From Poronia punctata (Eukaryota; Ascomycota; Sordariomycetes; Xylariales; Xylariaceae): a stretch of 64,000 nucleotides of DNA. A program made the position numbers and the translations under genes. The stretch is taken from NCBI GenBank assembly GCA_022579005.1, contig MU401527.1:101940-165939 (forward strand). Reading direction: 5' to 3'. This document shows, in pieces, positions 1 through 12,106 of this stretch; position 1 is the stretch's first letter; every line of letters starts with the position of its first letter. The notes beneath the pieces are model-generated. The model saw nothing but the letters and a program-made list of their open reading frames with translations, was not told the DNA's origin and made no database searches.

Positions 1-259
1 GCGGGTGTTGTTGCGGTTGTGAGTAGGGATCCCGGAATGGTTCCTGGTATGGCGCCCGGAAGGATTCCTGAGGTGGTGGTGGCGGTGGTGGTTGGTGAGG
101 TTGTTGGTAAGCTTGTTGGAATGAAGGCGATTCATGGTCGCGCGGAACGGAGGCCGGAACGGAGTCGTCTTGAAGTTGTTCTCTTGAATCGCGTCGTGCT
201 CTGCGCCGACGGCGAGCGCTCTCGGGACTCCGCCGGCGATGATGCTCCCGAGACATCAT
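1..259 (-). CDS. Partial N-terminus of an Arg/Pro/Gln-rich protein, running off the left edge
   Basis: An open minus-strand frame starts at an ATG pair (259-257 and 256-254) and stays open to base 1, so only about the first 86 residues are seen. It begins MMSREHHRRRSPESARRRR, then has an acidic/serine stretch, a Gln-rich stretch, a run of seven prolines, and three short F/Y-R-x-P-Y type units (FRAPY, FRDPY). It is low-complexity and probably disordered; the RRRSPESARRRR start resembles SR-type or nuclear proteins, but I do not recognise the family. The reverse-strand frame shown by the plus-strand ORF over the same bases is a shadow of it. The function cannot be told without the rest of the gene to the left. 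Confidence 0.55.
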   Translation of the reverse strand, partial: MMSREHHRRRSPESARRRRRARRDSREQLQDDSVPASVPRDHESPSFQQAYQQPHQPPPPPPPQESFRAPYQEPFRDPYSQPQQHP

Positions 260-3046
260 CTTGAGAATTATCCTTTATGGCAAAATGCTCATGAGGCCAA
301 CTGATGGGATGCTGCTACAGCTCAATCAAGAAGCAACATTCACGATATCATGTGTCATATACCGTCGCGGGGCGGTATGGCCTCTTCTGGGGCGCGTATA
401 GCGTGTTTGTAACCTCTTTATCTCAAGAGGCCGATTACACGTACAATAACTGAATATAGTAGTTCTAGGTCTAGGGTAGACCGAGAGTTTGAATGTTGTT
501 TTTGTTTATTCCCTTGGGGAAGATGGATCGATACCCGACCTGGGTTTAGGTGGACCTCGAACCACTAGTCTAGATGCTACCTAACCAAAACCGAGCAGCT
601 GGAAGTGCTGGGCTTCATTTCTCTCGTCGTCTACTGGCCGGTTTTGTGGGCGAGTGGGCTTGTCGAGCTGAAATGGAGTTACGATACACATCCGAGGCTC
701 CACACATAGTTTTCACTGCTGCCAACAGGACAAGTTCATATAAACGGGCCCACGGGGTGGCTGGGGTCTATCTTCGAGTAGGTAGTGTTGACTTTGTCAC
801 GTTGTCTCCCGTCTCTCGCCTCTCGCCTCAGAATAAGGTCGGCGTCAGTCCTATCAATTTCTCGCAAGATGATGGCGCTGCTGTCTGGTACGAGGTAGGT
901 ACTGCCACAGGCGCCGATTGCCTCATCCTCCCATTAGCGATAGATTCTCTTCACAAGGCCCTTATCCTCGCTCGCTCGCGCGCCCAACCAGATGCGGTCC
1001 GTATCACTTGGGCACACGGGAGAGGGAGGGGCCTATCTATGCGGTGCCACGTCAGTTGGCCCGGATGCACGCTTGCCTTTTGGCCGTTTGTTTCGAGCTT
1101 TTTCCCACCTCCAATGAATGTACAGGACGTTCAAAAAGGTTGTGAGCCCTCATGTATGACGGACGATCAAAGGATGTGGCAAACGAATGGGTAATTCGGA
1201 GATTTGCTATGCATATTCAACCCTCGCACTAGGTTAGGAAAGAGATTACAGTAGCCTACTCGTAGTTTTGGGCACCGACGGCGAAGTTTTGAAGAGGATA
1301 GGTATCATTGAATGCAGTGCGCTCTTGTTCTTCTATCTTTTTTTCTTTTATTGTTCTATATACGGGTAGGTTAGATGGGTAGTTACCAGAGGGATATGTG
1401 ATATGTAGAGTGGATTTTACTTTGCCTTGCTGTTATTCTGATCGATTGGTTTTTTTAACATCATTGCAGTCCTTGCTCAATGCGCCACAACGGTTGACTA
1501 CCTGGGTTTACCCTACGAGGAGTCTGATATGGCAAATCAGTATCGAGATTTTGTCCTCTCTAAAGTTGCGCCATCAGATCTTACGAGTAAAAAGTTGGGA
1601 ATATTGATTGATCATAGTAGTTATACAATTTGACTTTTGGTACGAGTATGGTTACGGCCGAGGGAGACACGAAATGTCCCGGGGAATATCTAGGGTAGCA
1701 TCTGCCGAAGGATACCTAGATGAACATCGACTTTGACGATGTCTGTATCGCCATTTCGATATAGGTTATTCTCCCATTGAGAAGAATTCTGCGCCATCGT
1801 GACAGTAGTCGCATTAAAACAATCACCCCGAGATAATTTAGAATGTACTGATCGTAGTTCTGCAGTGTTGGTGGTTTCGAAATTTCAATCCAATGTTTCG
1901 CTAACAGCACGGACGTTGCACGATACCACCCCGAAGTCGAAACCCGTTTGCTATATACGGGCATTAAAAGAACACTCTACTAGTAGGTTAAGCACGATGG
2001 CGCGATCTTGTATTTCAATTCATAGTGTATGTGTTTGATATCAATTTTTCTCTCACTCGCATTTGGGTTTCTTCAGTTGAGACCATAAGCTACGGTAGAC
2101 AAGGGGTCCGTCGAAGTATTTGCCAAATGTATCCCTGAATCAGGGATCAGAAAGGTATTTTATTTCAAGGGTTATGAGCTTTGTTTTGTTTGGACGTCCA
2201 CTAGTTCTGTAAATTACCTGACTCTGGTCTAGGTGTCTAGACTAATAAGCTTAAGACTAGCGCATTCGTAGCTCCACCCCGGAATATCTCCTTTCTTGGG
2301 TTGGGGCTTTGATCACGGCGGCACAGGTAAAGGCATAGAATGCCGGGGATATTGGATACCAACCTATCGATCGATCCGTCAATATACGTGTATATATCTC
2401 TTCTTTTCATAAGCACAGTTTTCTGGTACCTCTCTAATCGGTGCCATAAACGTATCTCCTAATTCTAATCTTTTATGCCGGTTGTACAAAGGAAAATTTC
2501 ATCCTTGCCCTGGCCATTCCAATTTCCTCCGTACAGCGACTACCAACGTAGACCCCCGGTAACCGGCCAGGAAACAGCGACTTGATTTGCAGCGCGTGCA
2601 GGTGCCCGTGTATAGCCGTCCTGCAGCAAACATTTCGCGCCCGGCGCCCATCGGCATATCTACTCATCGCCTGAGACTGACCACCATATCCCTACCCCTA
2701 CCCACGAGACCGAGGCCTGCACGATTGCAGATTACGATAACCGGTACCGACACGCTCGACCATCCTGAACCTACCCGAGCCCAATCGGCCAAACCAACAA
2801 TATTTCGCCCACGTGCCCTCGCCGGGAAATACTTGTTTTATACGTTAAGGCGCATCGGGGACGGGCGTCGCTGTTGAAGGAACCCAGGCAATCTGGATCG
2901 ACCGGGGCGGCAAGCCCGTCCCTTTTTTCGGCTTTAACTGAGCCCATAACCCAGGTCCGTTCAAGCTTTCTACAGCACGCCAGTCGCACCTTCTTGTCTG
3001 AACCACTCTGACGCAGGACTGATATGCAGGTACATCGAGCGGTCCA
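260..3046. other. Intergenic, divergent upstream region
   Basis: This lies between the partial minus-strand gene and the plus-strand mannosyltransferase, so it should hold the promoters and 5' leaders of both. A 206-codon plus-strand frame at 574-1194 resembles no family I know and sits where the minus gene's leader and promoter should be; I do not call it. I see no repeat or RNA gene. Confidence 0.5.
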
Positions 3047-4555
3047 ATGTCCTTAAGCCGGAGCCCTTCGCCGATTCCAGGCGGTGGTTGGTCCTCGCCT
3101 GGCTTGGATCTCCCAAGCGGTCGGTCGAGCCCAGCCAAGATGCACTTCCCCCCTAGCCCGAACCCGGGAACTGTGACGTGGGAATCGGCACGGATGAAAT
3201 CGCAGGGCGTCGCCGGCTACCCGTCCTTCTCGACCCAGAACCAAGGCTTCTTCACTCGGAACATGCGCCGCATATCAAGTGGCCTGCCATCCTTTACAAC
3301 ACACGATGAGATGGGCTCGGCCGAGAAAGAGAAGCGCAGGAGAACACCGTGGCGGATACCTCTGTTAGGCCGTGCCCAGTTACTTGTGGCGCGGATGAGC
3401 AGGAAGTGGAAAATCCGTGCAATGATTGTGCTTTTCTTCCTAGCTTGCTATACTCTATTTCACATAACGCGTAAGTCTCTGGCACCGACGTTCCTCGTCT
3501 CTCCCATTACTAACTAGCTATGACTACAGCGCTTCACTATTATTGGCGGAGATCCAGTTGGCTAGGAGGCGGGCAAAAGTTCCTCATCATCCTCGCGGCC
3601 AATGTTGGCGGTGGTGTCATGGAATGGAAAGGCGCACGCGAGTGGGCAATCGAGAGGGATAGCGTGAGAAATAAGAAGAAATACGTCGCTCGATGGGGTT
3701 ACGACCTAGAGATCGTTGACATGAGTACCAAGAAGCGCTACGCCCACGAATGGCGCGAAAGCTGGGAGAAAGTAGACAGCATAAGAAACAGTTTCAGGAA
3801 ATATCCCAATGCCGAATGGTAAGTCGTCTTGTCCCACCTCGACGCATCGTGAAAAAAAAAACCCCCCATGTCGCTAAAATCTGCGCATCAGGATTTGGTG
3901 GTTAGATCTGAATACGTTCATCATGGAGCCCTCTTATTCGCTCCAAAGTCATATTTTCAATAATCTTGAAGACCACATGTACCGCGATATCAACGAGTTT
4001 AACCCACTCAACTTCTCACACCCCCTTACGGCCAACTACCTCGATCCCGAATCCCTCAGTCCCGAAGGGGACGGTAACCCGGATTCGGTCAATCTATTAA
4101 TGTCTCAAGACTGCGCCGGCTTCAATCTGGGATCTTTCTTCGTAAGGAGAAGCGATTGGACAGACCGCTTGTTGGATATCTGGTGGGATCCAGTATCATA
4201 CGAACAGAAGCACATGGAATGGGAGCACAAGGAACAGAGCGCGTTACAGCAGCTCTATTCGACGCAGCCGTGGATCCGGAGTCACACGGGGTTTTTACCG
4301 CAGAGGATGATCAACAGCTTCCCGACGGGCGCTTGTGACGCCAACGGGAACGATACCCGCATCCATTACAATGAAAACGATCGCGATTTTCTCGTCAACA
4401 TGGCAGGGTGCGAGTTTGGGCGCGACTGCTGGGGTGAAATGTACAACTTCCGCGAACTCAGCTACTACCTCAACCGAAACCCTTGGGAGCGTTTCAAGGA
4501 AGATCTGGTGGCAGCCATCTGGTATAAACTCACTGGACAGAAAGTGAGGCTATAA
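3047..4555 (+). CDS. Golgi alpha-1,6-mannosyltransferase subunit, Mnn10/Mnn11 type (GT34)
   Basis: Three exons, 3047-3470, 3530-3818 and 3892-4555, join in frame to 458 residues. The product is a type II membrane protein: a proline/serine-rich cytosolic tail (MSLSRSPSPIPGGGW), one membrane segment at about residues 125-141 (MIVLFFLACYTLF), then a GT34 catalytic domain. Recognisable blocks are LIILAANVGGG, KYVARWGYDLEIVD, EWIWWLDLNTFIMEP across the second splice, QDCAGFNLGSFFVRRSDW, EHKEQSAL and LPQRMINSFP. The family extends the alpha-1,6-mannan backbone of N-glycans in Golgi M-Pol complexes. A second Met at 3140 is possible, but the longer N-terminus is the usual one in fungal homologues. 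The motif at the DxD position reads DLN (D243-N245). Which of Mnn10 or Mnn11 it matches is not decided. Confidence 0.88.
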
Positions 4556-7500
4556 AAGAGGCCTTGCGCGCAAAATAATCTCTGTGTTACGATCTACATG
4601 TTTGTTGTTGTTTCCCCGACGTTGGGGGTTGCTACCTCTGTTCGGTCATGATTTCCCTACGGGAGAGATTATACCCCCCAAAAAATTGTATGAGTAAAAG
4701 GATTCCCTGTATTAGAACACACGGCCAGGGCAGGACTAGGACGGTGTACCAAAAACTTATGATAACGGGGCTGATGCCCTTCAATAGAGAAAGATAGTTT
4801 GACGTCTATAGAACTCTTTGGGAGCACGATGTTGTTGCTCTAAAATCGGGGGAGTCGAGGGGGCGGCGCGTACGTGATATTTGTAGATCGTAACAATCAG
4901 CGTGTTAATAGGCGAAAAAAGAAGTATGTTGGCGAGGAGAGGGGGAGTTCGTTCTTCAGAGTTGGTAAAATGGTGATTGAGAATGGGAAACGTACGTAGT
5001 TCCCCATCTGACTAAAATTACCCTGGAGTAGATACCTACCTACCTACCTCTATGTTAGTACACATGCAGATGCTTGATATACGAATGACCCTTTTCTCTT
5101 TCATGACGCCAGGAAAATAATCCTCCTCGCAATCTTAGTCGCTAACCTGCCTGGAATAACACACCCGGTGGTTATATGTCGGGATACATCTTGCGCGGGA
5201 AGCCGAGAAAAGAGGTGTCTGTTATAGGAAGGAAGTCGAAATAACCTATAAGAGATACTAGGTAGGCTGTGATTACTGAGCATTACCTTACCTAGATGCT
5301 AGGTATATCCCACAATGAAACGAGGTAGGGCTCGGGCCCGGCGGCATCCAACGATAAGATCCATCATCCGGGGAAGGTTGATGTGGCCGAAAACGTAACG
5401 TTTTCTTCTGGTAGTATTTTGAATCCCCGCCGGACAGAAAAATTGAAATACTACCTACCACCTCATTCCACGGAATAGTAGTTGGTAGCGTCGTCTTTTG
5501 CCGGAGAATAACGTCGGATGATTATATGAGTAGGTACTTTGACCTTTACTTTTACTGTTACGGGTATAAGTGTGTTGGTTAAGTAAGTATATTCTTATCT
5601 TTTTGAAAGTTGGGTTGTCTCTCTCACTTATACCTACCCACCCACCGGTTACTAGAAGAAGGGGAAACTGAAATACCTTTCTGACTATCATGAGAGAATC
5701 CCCCTTTTTCTGCCACATGTTTAGCGAGAGCGATACCAGCCGATCTCCCGATCCTTTGAGGACTAAAAGGCACGTGGTCGTAGGAACAAACGGCGATACA
5801 GATGTGGTAGGTAGATAGGCCCATGTGATTCTTGGTATGTATGGTCAGTCAGCCTTTTTACAATCTAAATTTAAACTATATAGTTTCAAAACATATCTGG
5901 AGACATCAGAAGAGACACCAGAACTCCATGAGCCTTTTATTTAGGTTAGGTTAGCGATAGTCCATCCCTGACTTCGTATACCTATACTATCTATCAAGTG
6001 AGATCGTATTTCTATTTCCAGTGTCTCTCATTCAAGACCGATTGTTCCAAGGTGATCATCAAACGGTCTGCTACTACTTACCTAGTCTCGAATCGTAACA
6101 AGTCTAAATCCATGGTTCCTGGTCTCCAAACAGCCATGTATAGTAGAGCGAGGCTATTTTTTTCTTTCGAAAACGTCGCACCTGCTGCTTTCGGGATATA
6201 AAACTGGGATCCCGTCACCGAAGATGTGATTTTGAGTAAAGATCGCTCTGCGATGTTTGAGACGAACTTTTTGATTCGATTTGCCTTCTTCCTTCGATGC
6301 TGGGGAGTATATATTTCTCAGCGTGGTTGATATTTCGGAAGGTTAGATGGGACTTGTCATCACCATAGGGACGTAGAAGACTGAGGATGTCTGTCTGTCT
6401 GGCCCGCAGAGGTTTGCTAACAACGACATGTCGATGGGATATTCCTCCGACAGCAATCCAATCCGTATCTAAACCTCAAGCCTACGGCCGGTTTCTCGGA
6501 AGATGTGTGCTTGCTGACGCGACCCCACAAAGAACCACGAGACGGCCGGCCGGAGCCGACGGGCAGGGCAGATGTTTTAGAAATCACGAGCAGCAGTACT
6601 TCCGAAATATCCTTCTCCCGTAAATAGTCATCACTTGCGACGACACGTTACCTTCCCTTTCTTAATGGCTGACCACATACGGAAGCTATCGTGAGATTGA
6701 AACTTGACTTCGAGGGTGAGTAGAGTAGAGAAGAGACCCCCAAGACAAAAGTTTGGCCGAGTAATGAGTGGAGAGTTGTCGATCATTTTCTCTTGCTGGG
6801 AAGGGGCATGCTTAATAAACTTTATACCCAACAGGAACAAAAATCACTTGCAGGACCGGACCTGTCGATTGTTGCCGTATTAAGGTGGTTTTGTCCGACG
6901 GCGGGAGATCCTTTGACTCGTTTTCGGTCATAAATGGCTTTTTACAGTTGCATATACATGCTTAGAAACATAAATATTTGGAGAATCGGAGCGGCTGCCC
7001 TTTTACTTGCATGAGTACCTGCACAATCGTAGCGGCATCTTGTCGAGGTCGTCTCCAAAACCGACGACTTGGATGTTTTATTTTTGGCGATGTATTATGG
7101 AGAAACACTTGAACAAGATGAACGCCAAGGGTGGCATGTTTTACTAAACTGCCCTTTTGGCTCTTTATCGCGATGCGCGGGATCTGATCTGAATTTTGTT
7201 CAACTTTCCAACTTTCTGCCTTAAATGTGGGCGGGCTTGAAATCTTATGACAAACCGGTCCAGTTTATCTCTGTGAGCTTGCTTGGGCTCGATATCAGTT
7301 TCTGTTCATGGAATACACTGCAGTTTTATTCATCTGGAAAGTGCCATTGCCTATACGTGCTTGTTTTTGGTTGGTATTCGATTTTGCAAAGGTGATTATG
7401 TCAACTGGTAGTAAACGCTCAGTGTGCTAGGTTTGTTTTGCAGGTGTTTCATGTTTTGAAAAGGGAAATCGATTCACGGCAGTTCAACCAATCGCTACAA

Positions 7501-8954
7501 TCCCCGGGTGTTGTACGATGGTGCAATAAGGTATTACAAGGGGTAACCGCCTACCGTATCAACTGTAGGGCAGGCAGAACTGCCAACTCGAAAGTTGATA
7601 GATTCCAGGAGATTAATGGCAGCTGAAGTCAATTTGGCACGTTCTTTCACCATCAATCAGGTCGCCAAGCAGGGGCGCTTGTGTACCAGGTTTGATGAAC
7701 ATCTGTGCTGTTCATTGGCTCAGAACACTCCGAAGAATTAAACCCACGTGCAGATCTGACTCGAACAAGCAGCCGCTTTACTTTAGTGCGAAAATGTCAA
7801 GTATTCCACAAATCGTCTAACGGCCAGTTGACTGCCTTCCTAATCGCCATTGTCCTCCCTTGCCCGGCATGATGGGGACGAAACCGTGCTGGAGACCGGA
7901 CATGTTGCCCTTTTCGTGGACATGTACTACAATGCCTACCACACAGGAACCCGGCTGGCGCTGGATCCAATGTTAAGGATAATGGACGTGGACAGGTGAA
8001 TAGGTGCCTTGTGTCCTTGTTAGATGCCTATGGTCCTTGACTCTTACCTTGGTGGAGCTAATGGTCGAAAAAACAGAATCACTATCAGATAGTGAATCTC
8101 TGTTCACTTGGAACCTTCGAAGGCGATGGCGCCAGCTTATCGGGCCGCCTTTTTCCTGACATCTATGCTTCTTCTTGGAGTTTTTCAAAATGTCTCCAAA
8201 CTGCTAACAACCCTAGTCTACCCACCCCCCGGATCCCCTTTGCTGGCGTTGTGGTGTTAGCCGGATTGTCACCTACCTACTATGTACATATCTTTTTAAC
8301 ATTTACCATCTCGCTCACATTACCTACCTAATCCAGGCATCATCTCTTTCTTGTCTCTTTCTATTCTCGTCCTGGGGTATCACGGGCTGGCCCTTTCATC
8401 CACACCGTCGACCGACGTTGGTCTGGGACTTTGATATATAAATTGGTGTTGATCCTCAACCTCATCTTTCAGTTGGACCTTCCCAGCCCCATTCCAAGTT
8501 GGTTTTCACCGTCAACGAAAGACGTCCTTTCCCTACCGCGATCACTTCGCCAGTCGCTCATTACCTAGGTACCCTTACAGGTGTCATTTGGTATCTTTCA
8601 GTTCATTCAACAGGTCTTTGCTACCTAAAGTAGTGCCCGGTCACTCACAATCACTTTCTATCAACTGCATATCTTTGTTTAGCCTCGAGGCTGCTTGAGT
8701 CGAGAACAAGGAAAGAACAAAGCTGGATAGTCAACAATAACATTCTTTCAGCAATCCACTTTTCAACGAACGGAAGGACATTCATTACTTAAGGTTATAT
8801 CTTCGCAATAACCCCCAGCGATCGACTGAGAACCGTGTTCTCTGTCATATTCACCTCTTTTTTGCGACACACTTTCCTTGCCCGGCGCAAGGCCCCTTTT
8901 TGGTCTTTTTGACTTATATAGACATTTCGAGACGATTATCCCCATCTTCTCATC
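4556..8954. other. Long intergenic region
   Basis: About 4.4 kb without a gene I can support; the ORFs are all short and unrecognised. It has small tracts of the CCTA/GGTA type seen throughout the window (for example near 5036-5050) and GGTTA repeats near 5942. The last 0.5 kb is the transcribed leader and promoter of the glucanase gene. Confidence 0.5.
8435..8442 (+). promoter_or_regulatory. TATA box of the GH16 gene
   Basis: TATATAAA stands about 510 bases upstream of the glucanase ATG. It is followed by a pyrimidine-rich, ATG-poor stretch, as expected for a long fungal 5' leader. Assignment by sequence and position only. Confidence 0.4.
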
Positions 8955-9941
8955 ATGTCTTTCACCAAGAACCTCCTCCGCGTAAGCGGCCTGTTGTCTA
9001 TGGCGGCTGCTGTCACTGCCCAGAACGGCTCTTACGTTCTCGCTGATACTTACGATGCTACCAACTTCTTCGACGGCTTCGAGTTCTTCAATTCTCCCGA
9101 CCCGACTAACGGCTTCGTCGAGTACGTCGATGCCGAGACGGCCAATGCAAACGGGCTCGCCGGATACTCCAACGGTGGTGTCTACATGGGCGTGGACTAT
9201 CAGACGGCAAACCCTGCGAACGGCCGCCAGTCAGTCCGTCTCAGCACTACCAAGTCGTACACCCACGGCCTCATCATTGCCGACATTGCCCACCAGCCCG
9301 CCCAGGCCTGCGGTGCTTGGCCCGCTTTTTGGAGCGTCGGCCCCGAATGGCCCAACTCCGGTGAGATCGATGTCATAGAGGGAGTCAATCTACAGGAAAC
9401 CACCGCCATCACCCTCCACACCGGCAACGGTTGCCAGTTCTCGGAGGATTCCTGGTCGTCTCAAGACTGCGGCTCGCCCGGCGATGCCAGCCAGGGCTGT
9501 GGTGCCGAGACATCGGACCCCCAGACCTTGGGGTCCGGATTCAACGAGATTGGTGGAGGAGTCTATGCTGTGCAGTGGTCTTCGTCGGCCATCAACATCT
9601 TCTTCTTCCCGCGAACCGGCACTATCCCTGCTGATATCGAGGCCGAGACCCCTGAGCCCAGCACCTGGGGCACACCGCTCGCCTCCTTCTCGGGCGGTAG
9701 CTGCGACATCGATTCCTACTTCGCGAACCACCAGATCGTCTTCGATACCACTTTCTGTGGAGATTGGGCTGGCAATGTCTTTGCCCAAGACCCCGTCTGC
9801 TCGGCCAAGGCGGCTTCTTGCCAAGAATATGTCGCAAACAACCCGGCTGATTTTGAGGAGACTTACTGGCTCGTCAACTACGTCAAGGTCTTTAGCGAGG
9901 CCAGCGCTAAGAAGAGCATTGCCAGGCATTTCATCGCATAG
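8955..9941 (+). CDS. Secreted GH16 endo-1,3(4)-beta-glucanase-like enzyme
   Basis: Single exon, 328 residues. A signal peptide covers residues 1-22 (cleavage after AAAVTA). The GH16 catalytic motif is complete: GEIDVIEG with E137 (nucleophile), D139 and E142 (acid/base), preceded by the substrate-cleft block ACGAWPAFWSVGPEWPNSG and followed by the Cys-rich segment around CQFSEDSWSSQDCGSPG. The family hydrolyses mixed-linkage or beta-1,3-glucans in walls and food polysaccharide; this subgroup of fungal GH16 has no carbohydrate-binding module or GPI tail, and none is seen here, so it should be freely secreted. The leader upstream is about 0.5 kb, with a TATA box at 8435. Family assignment is firm, exact substrate is not. 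Confidence 0.95.
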   Translation: MSFTKNLLRVSGLLSMAAAVTAQNGSYVLADTYDATNFFDGFEFFNSPDPTNGFVEYVDAETANANGLAGYSNGGVYMGVDYQTANPANGRQSVRLSTTKSYTHGLIIADIAHQPAQACGAWPAFWSVGPEWPNSGEIDVIEGVNLQETTAITLHTGNGCQFSEDSWSSQDCGSPGDASQGCGAETSDPQTLGSGFNEIGGGVYAVQWSSSAINIFFFPRTGTIPADIEAETPEPSTWGTPLASFSGGSCDIDSYFANHQIVFDTTFCGDWAGNVFAQDPVCSAKAASCQEYVANNPADFEETYWLVNYVKVFSEASAKKSIARHFIA

Positions 9942-11167
9942 TGGCGCCGGCTGAGGCGAAGTTTGGAAAAATGAAGAAAAATGGGGTGAGCAGGGTAAGG
10001 ACGGGGAGGCGTTTTCATTTCCAGTTGGTTTAGGATGTTGTTACGCGATCACGAAACAAAAGCGAGTGGCACTGTTGGCACCTTTTTTCGTATCATACCC
10101 CCAAAGGAAGAGGAGAGTGGCGTTTGGATCTGCATGTTTTGCTATTTAGCATCTTACGGCTTGAGAAGGGAAAGATTCCGTCTTGCGGTTCTTTGAAAAC
10201 TCACGGCGTGGAAAAAGAAAAAGAACTGAGCCTAAGTTAGTGACTTGAGGCACATTTTTAGATATATTGTTGCGGTGGTCTGTACATACTCTGCTTACGC
10301 TCGATATTGGCTGTATATACTTCTTTCTATATGCTCTTGCATTATCCTTTTTGCTCACTTGTGCGTGTGTGAATATTGGTGTGTAACTACTCTGCCAGAA
10401 TTGGGTCGATTGTTCCATCTAAACAACCGTCGAAATATCTCGTCCATTATATCAGATGGAAAAAAGGATCGGGCGAAGTACTCGAAGGCGAAAGAGTCGG
10501 ATCTGGAAAGTGTATGACTTCCGATGCCTTCCTAAACATGAAGATGATGGAAGAAGAGAGGTATGGAATCCCAGACTCTTTACTGACTTGTTCATTGAAA
10601 GAAACTATGCTGGGAAATCTCGTGATCGCATCGAATGATTCTTTCGCAAGACTTGTTGGGCCCATTGGTTTTGATGTCTTGAACAATAGACATGCAATAA
10701 AGAACCGGGCTCTTCTGGCGTATATTCCGCCCGTCAGAATAAGCGGTAAGTTTGTCTCTCATGCTCAAAATGTATTTTTGGGAGGCAACCCGATAGGTTG
10801 GGCTTGGGCGGAAGAATAGCCGGGAATCTAGAAGCTGTGTGTGGTCAGCCAGTCTCGGGAACAGGATGAAAGGAGATGTTCGAGGTTGGCAGAGAAGGCA
10901 TTGTGGAATAGAGGGTAGGGTGTCTAAATGTCTTCAGAAAGAAAGAAGACGAGAGACATTGTGAGACTGGCGGGAAGATTCCGGTTCGAACTTTGCGATA
11001 CGCATGCTAATCAACCTACGGGACGAAAAGCATATAAGGATGGGAGAGATGTCAGGAATTCTTTGCAGTTTTTCCTTACTCAACAACAACGACAACAACT
11101 TACTTGACTCCCTTCGCATAAACATCTTTTTCTTCGCTCGAACTTACTTTGTCCACACACGTACGTA
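9942..11167. other. Intergenic, glucanase 3' end to serine-rich gene
   Basis: About 1.2 kb. A 147-codon plus-strand frame at 10376-10819 and its antisense partner at 10447-10686 are open, but neither resembles a known family nor has a convincing start context, so neither is called. The last 150 bases (CAACAACAACGACAACAAC and a C/T-rich stretch near 11080-11160) look like a normal fungal 5' leader. Confidence 0.45.
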
Positions 11168-12106
11168 ATGTGCCTTATTATCGACTACAAAATGTGTTCC
11201 AAGAGTAGCAGCAGCAAGTCGAAGTCGTCAAGTTCTTCCTCATCGTCCAAAAGTTGTCGAGAGTGCAAAATGCGGAAGATTACTAGAGATGAGGTTCGTC
11301 ATATGATGTCGAATCTTCATGTGTCTTCACCACCAGCACCACCACCGCCACCCGCGCTTGTATATGCGACTACTTACGGTTACGGTGCGCCATCATCATC
11401 TCGGGATGGTGATCATTATCCTGTTGATGTAACGAGAAGTCATACAAAGACCGTCAAGGCCAAGGACGCTTACAAAAAGCCGCAGGAGGATGGAAAAGAG
11501 ACGAAGAGCGAGATGAAAAAAGCCGCCAAAGAAAAAACCCACGACAGTTTCAAAGACACACATACCCTTGCCGCAGAAGTCAAGGAGACCCGAAAGCTAG
11601 TCAGCGAAAACAACACGGCGCAAAAGGAATGCGCCGCCGACATGGCTAGGGTCCGACAATTGCTCGAAGCGGAAGCGGAGAAACGTGACGAGGCCCGTCG
11701 GATGCGCGAGATGGTCCGGTACGCGCAAAGCCAGGGGTTGCTGTCGGAACCTCGTTCGAGCAGCAGCGGGAGTAGTAGTCGGACTAGCTCTAGCTCCCGG
11801 GCCGAAGAAGAGAAGAGAAGACGACAGCAATGGGAACGGGAGAGGGAACAGTTCGAGACCTTCCAACAGGCACAGCAGGCGCAGTTGGCGGAATCGATGC
11901 GGGAGTTCACGACTAAGCAGCAGCGGATTCAGGAAGAACATGAGCGGTGGAAGAGGTGGCAGAAGAGAGAAAACTTCCACTATCTTTCGCCGACTAGCAT
12001 GTGTTATGACGATGATACGAGTACGACTACATCTTCATCCTCGTCGTCTTATTCCGGGCGAGGTAATACCAGTGTCAACGGGCTCTATTATAAGCCACGC
12101 GGCTAA
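11168..12106 (+). CDS. Hypothetical Ser-rich coiled-coil protein
   Basis: Single exon, 312 residues from the first ATG; a second Met 8 codons later (MCSKSSSS, 11192) may be the real start. The N-terminus is a Ser/Lys tract containing a CRECKMRK motif, then a Pro run (PPAPPPPPA), a basic/acidic region, and long charged heptad-like stretches (residues about 130-190 and 210-270, for example RAEEEKRRRQQWEREREQ) that should form coiled coil. It ends in a Ser/Thr tract and a short Gly/Tyr tail. No enzyme motif, signal peptide or membrane segment is present. The single CxxC is too little to call a zinc finger. I do not recognise the family. Uninterrupted composition-biased coding and a clean leader support a real gene. 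Confidence 0.6.
   Translation: MCLIIDYKMCSKSSSSKSKSSSSSSSSKSCRECKMRKITRDEVRHMMSNLHVSSPPAPPPPPALVYATTYGYGAPSSSRDGDHYPVDVTRSHTKTVKAKDAYKKPQEDGKETKSEMKKAAKEKTHDSFKDTHTLAAEVKETRKLVSENNTAQKECAADMARVRQLLEAEAEKRDEARRMREMVRYAQSQGLLSEPRSSSSGSSSRTSSSSRAEEEKRRRQQWEREREQFETFQQAQQAQLAESMREFTTKQQRIQEEHERWKRWQKRENFHYLSPTSMCYDDDTSTTTSSSSSSYSGRGNTSVNGLYYKPRG

Noticed and set aside
574..1194. 206-codon plus-strand ORF
   Set aside because: No recognisable domain, overlaps the expected leader and promoter of the minus-strand partial gene, and composition looks non-coding.
10376..10819. 147-codon ORF and an antisense partner between two genes
   Set aside because: Both frames are open over the same bases, neither resembles a family, and it lies in the 3' flank of the glucanase gene.
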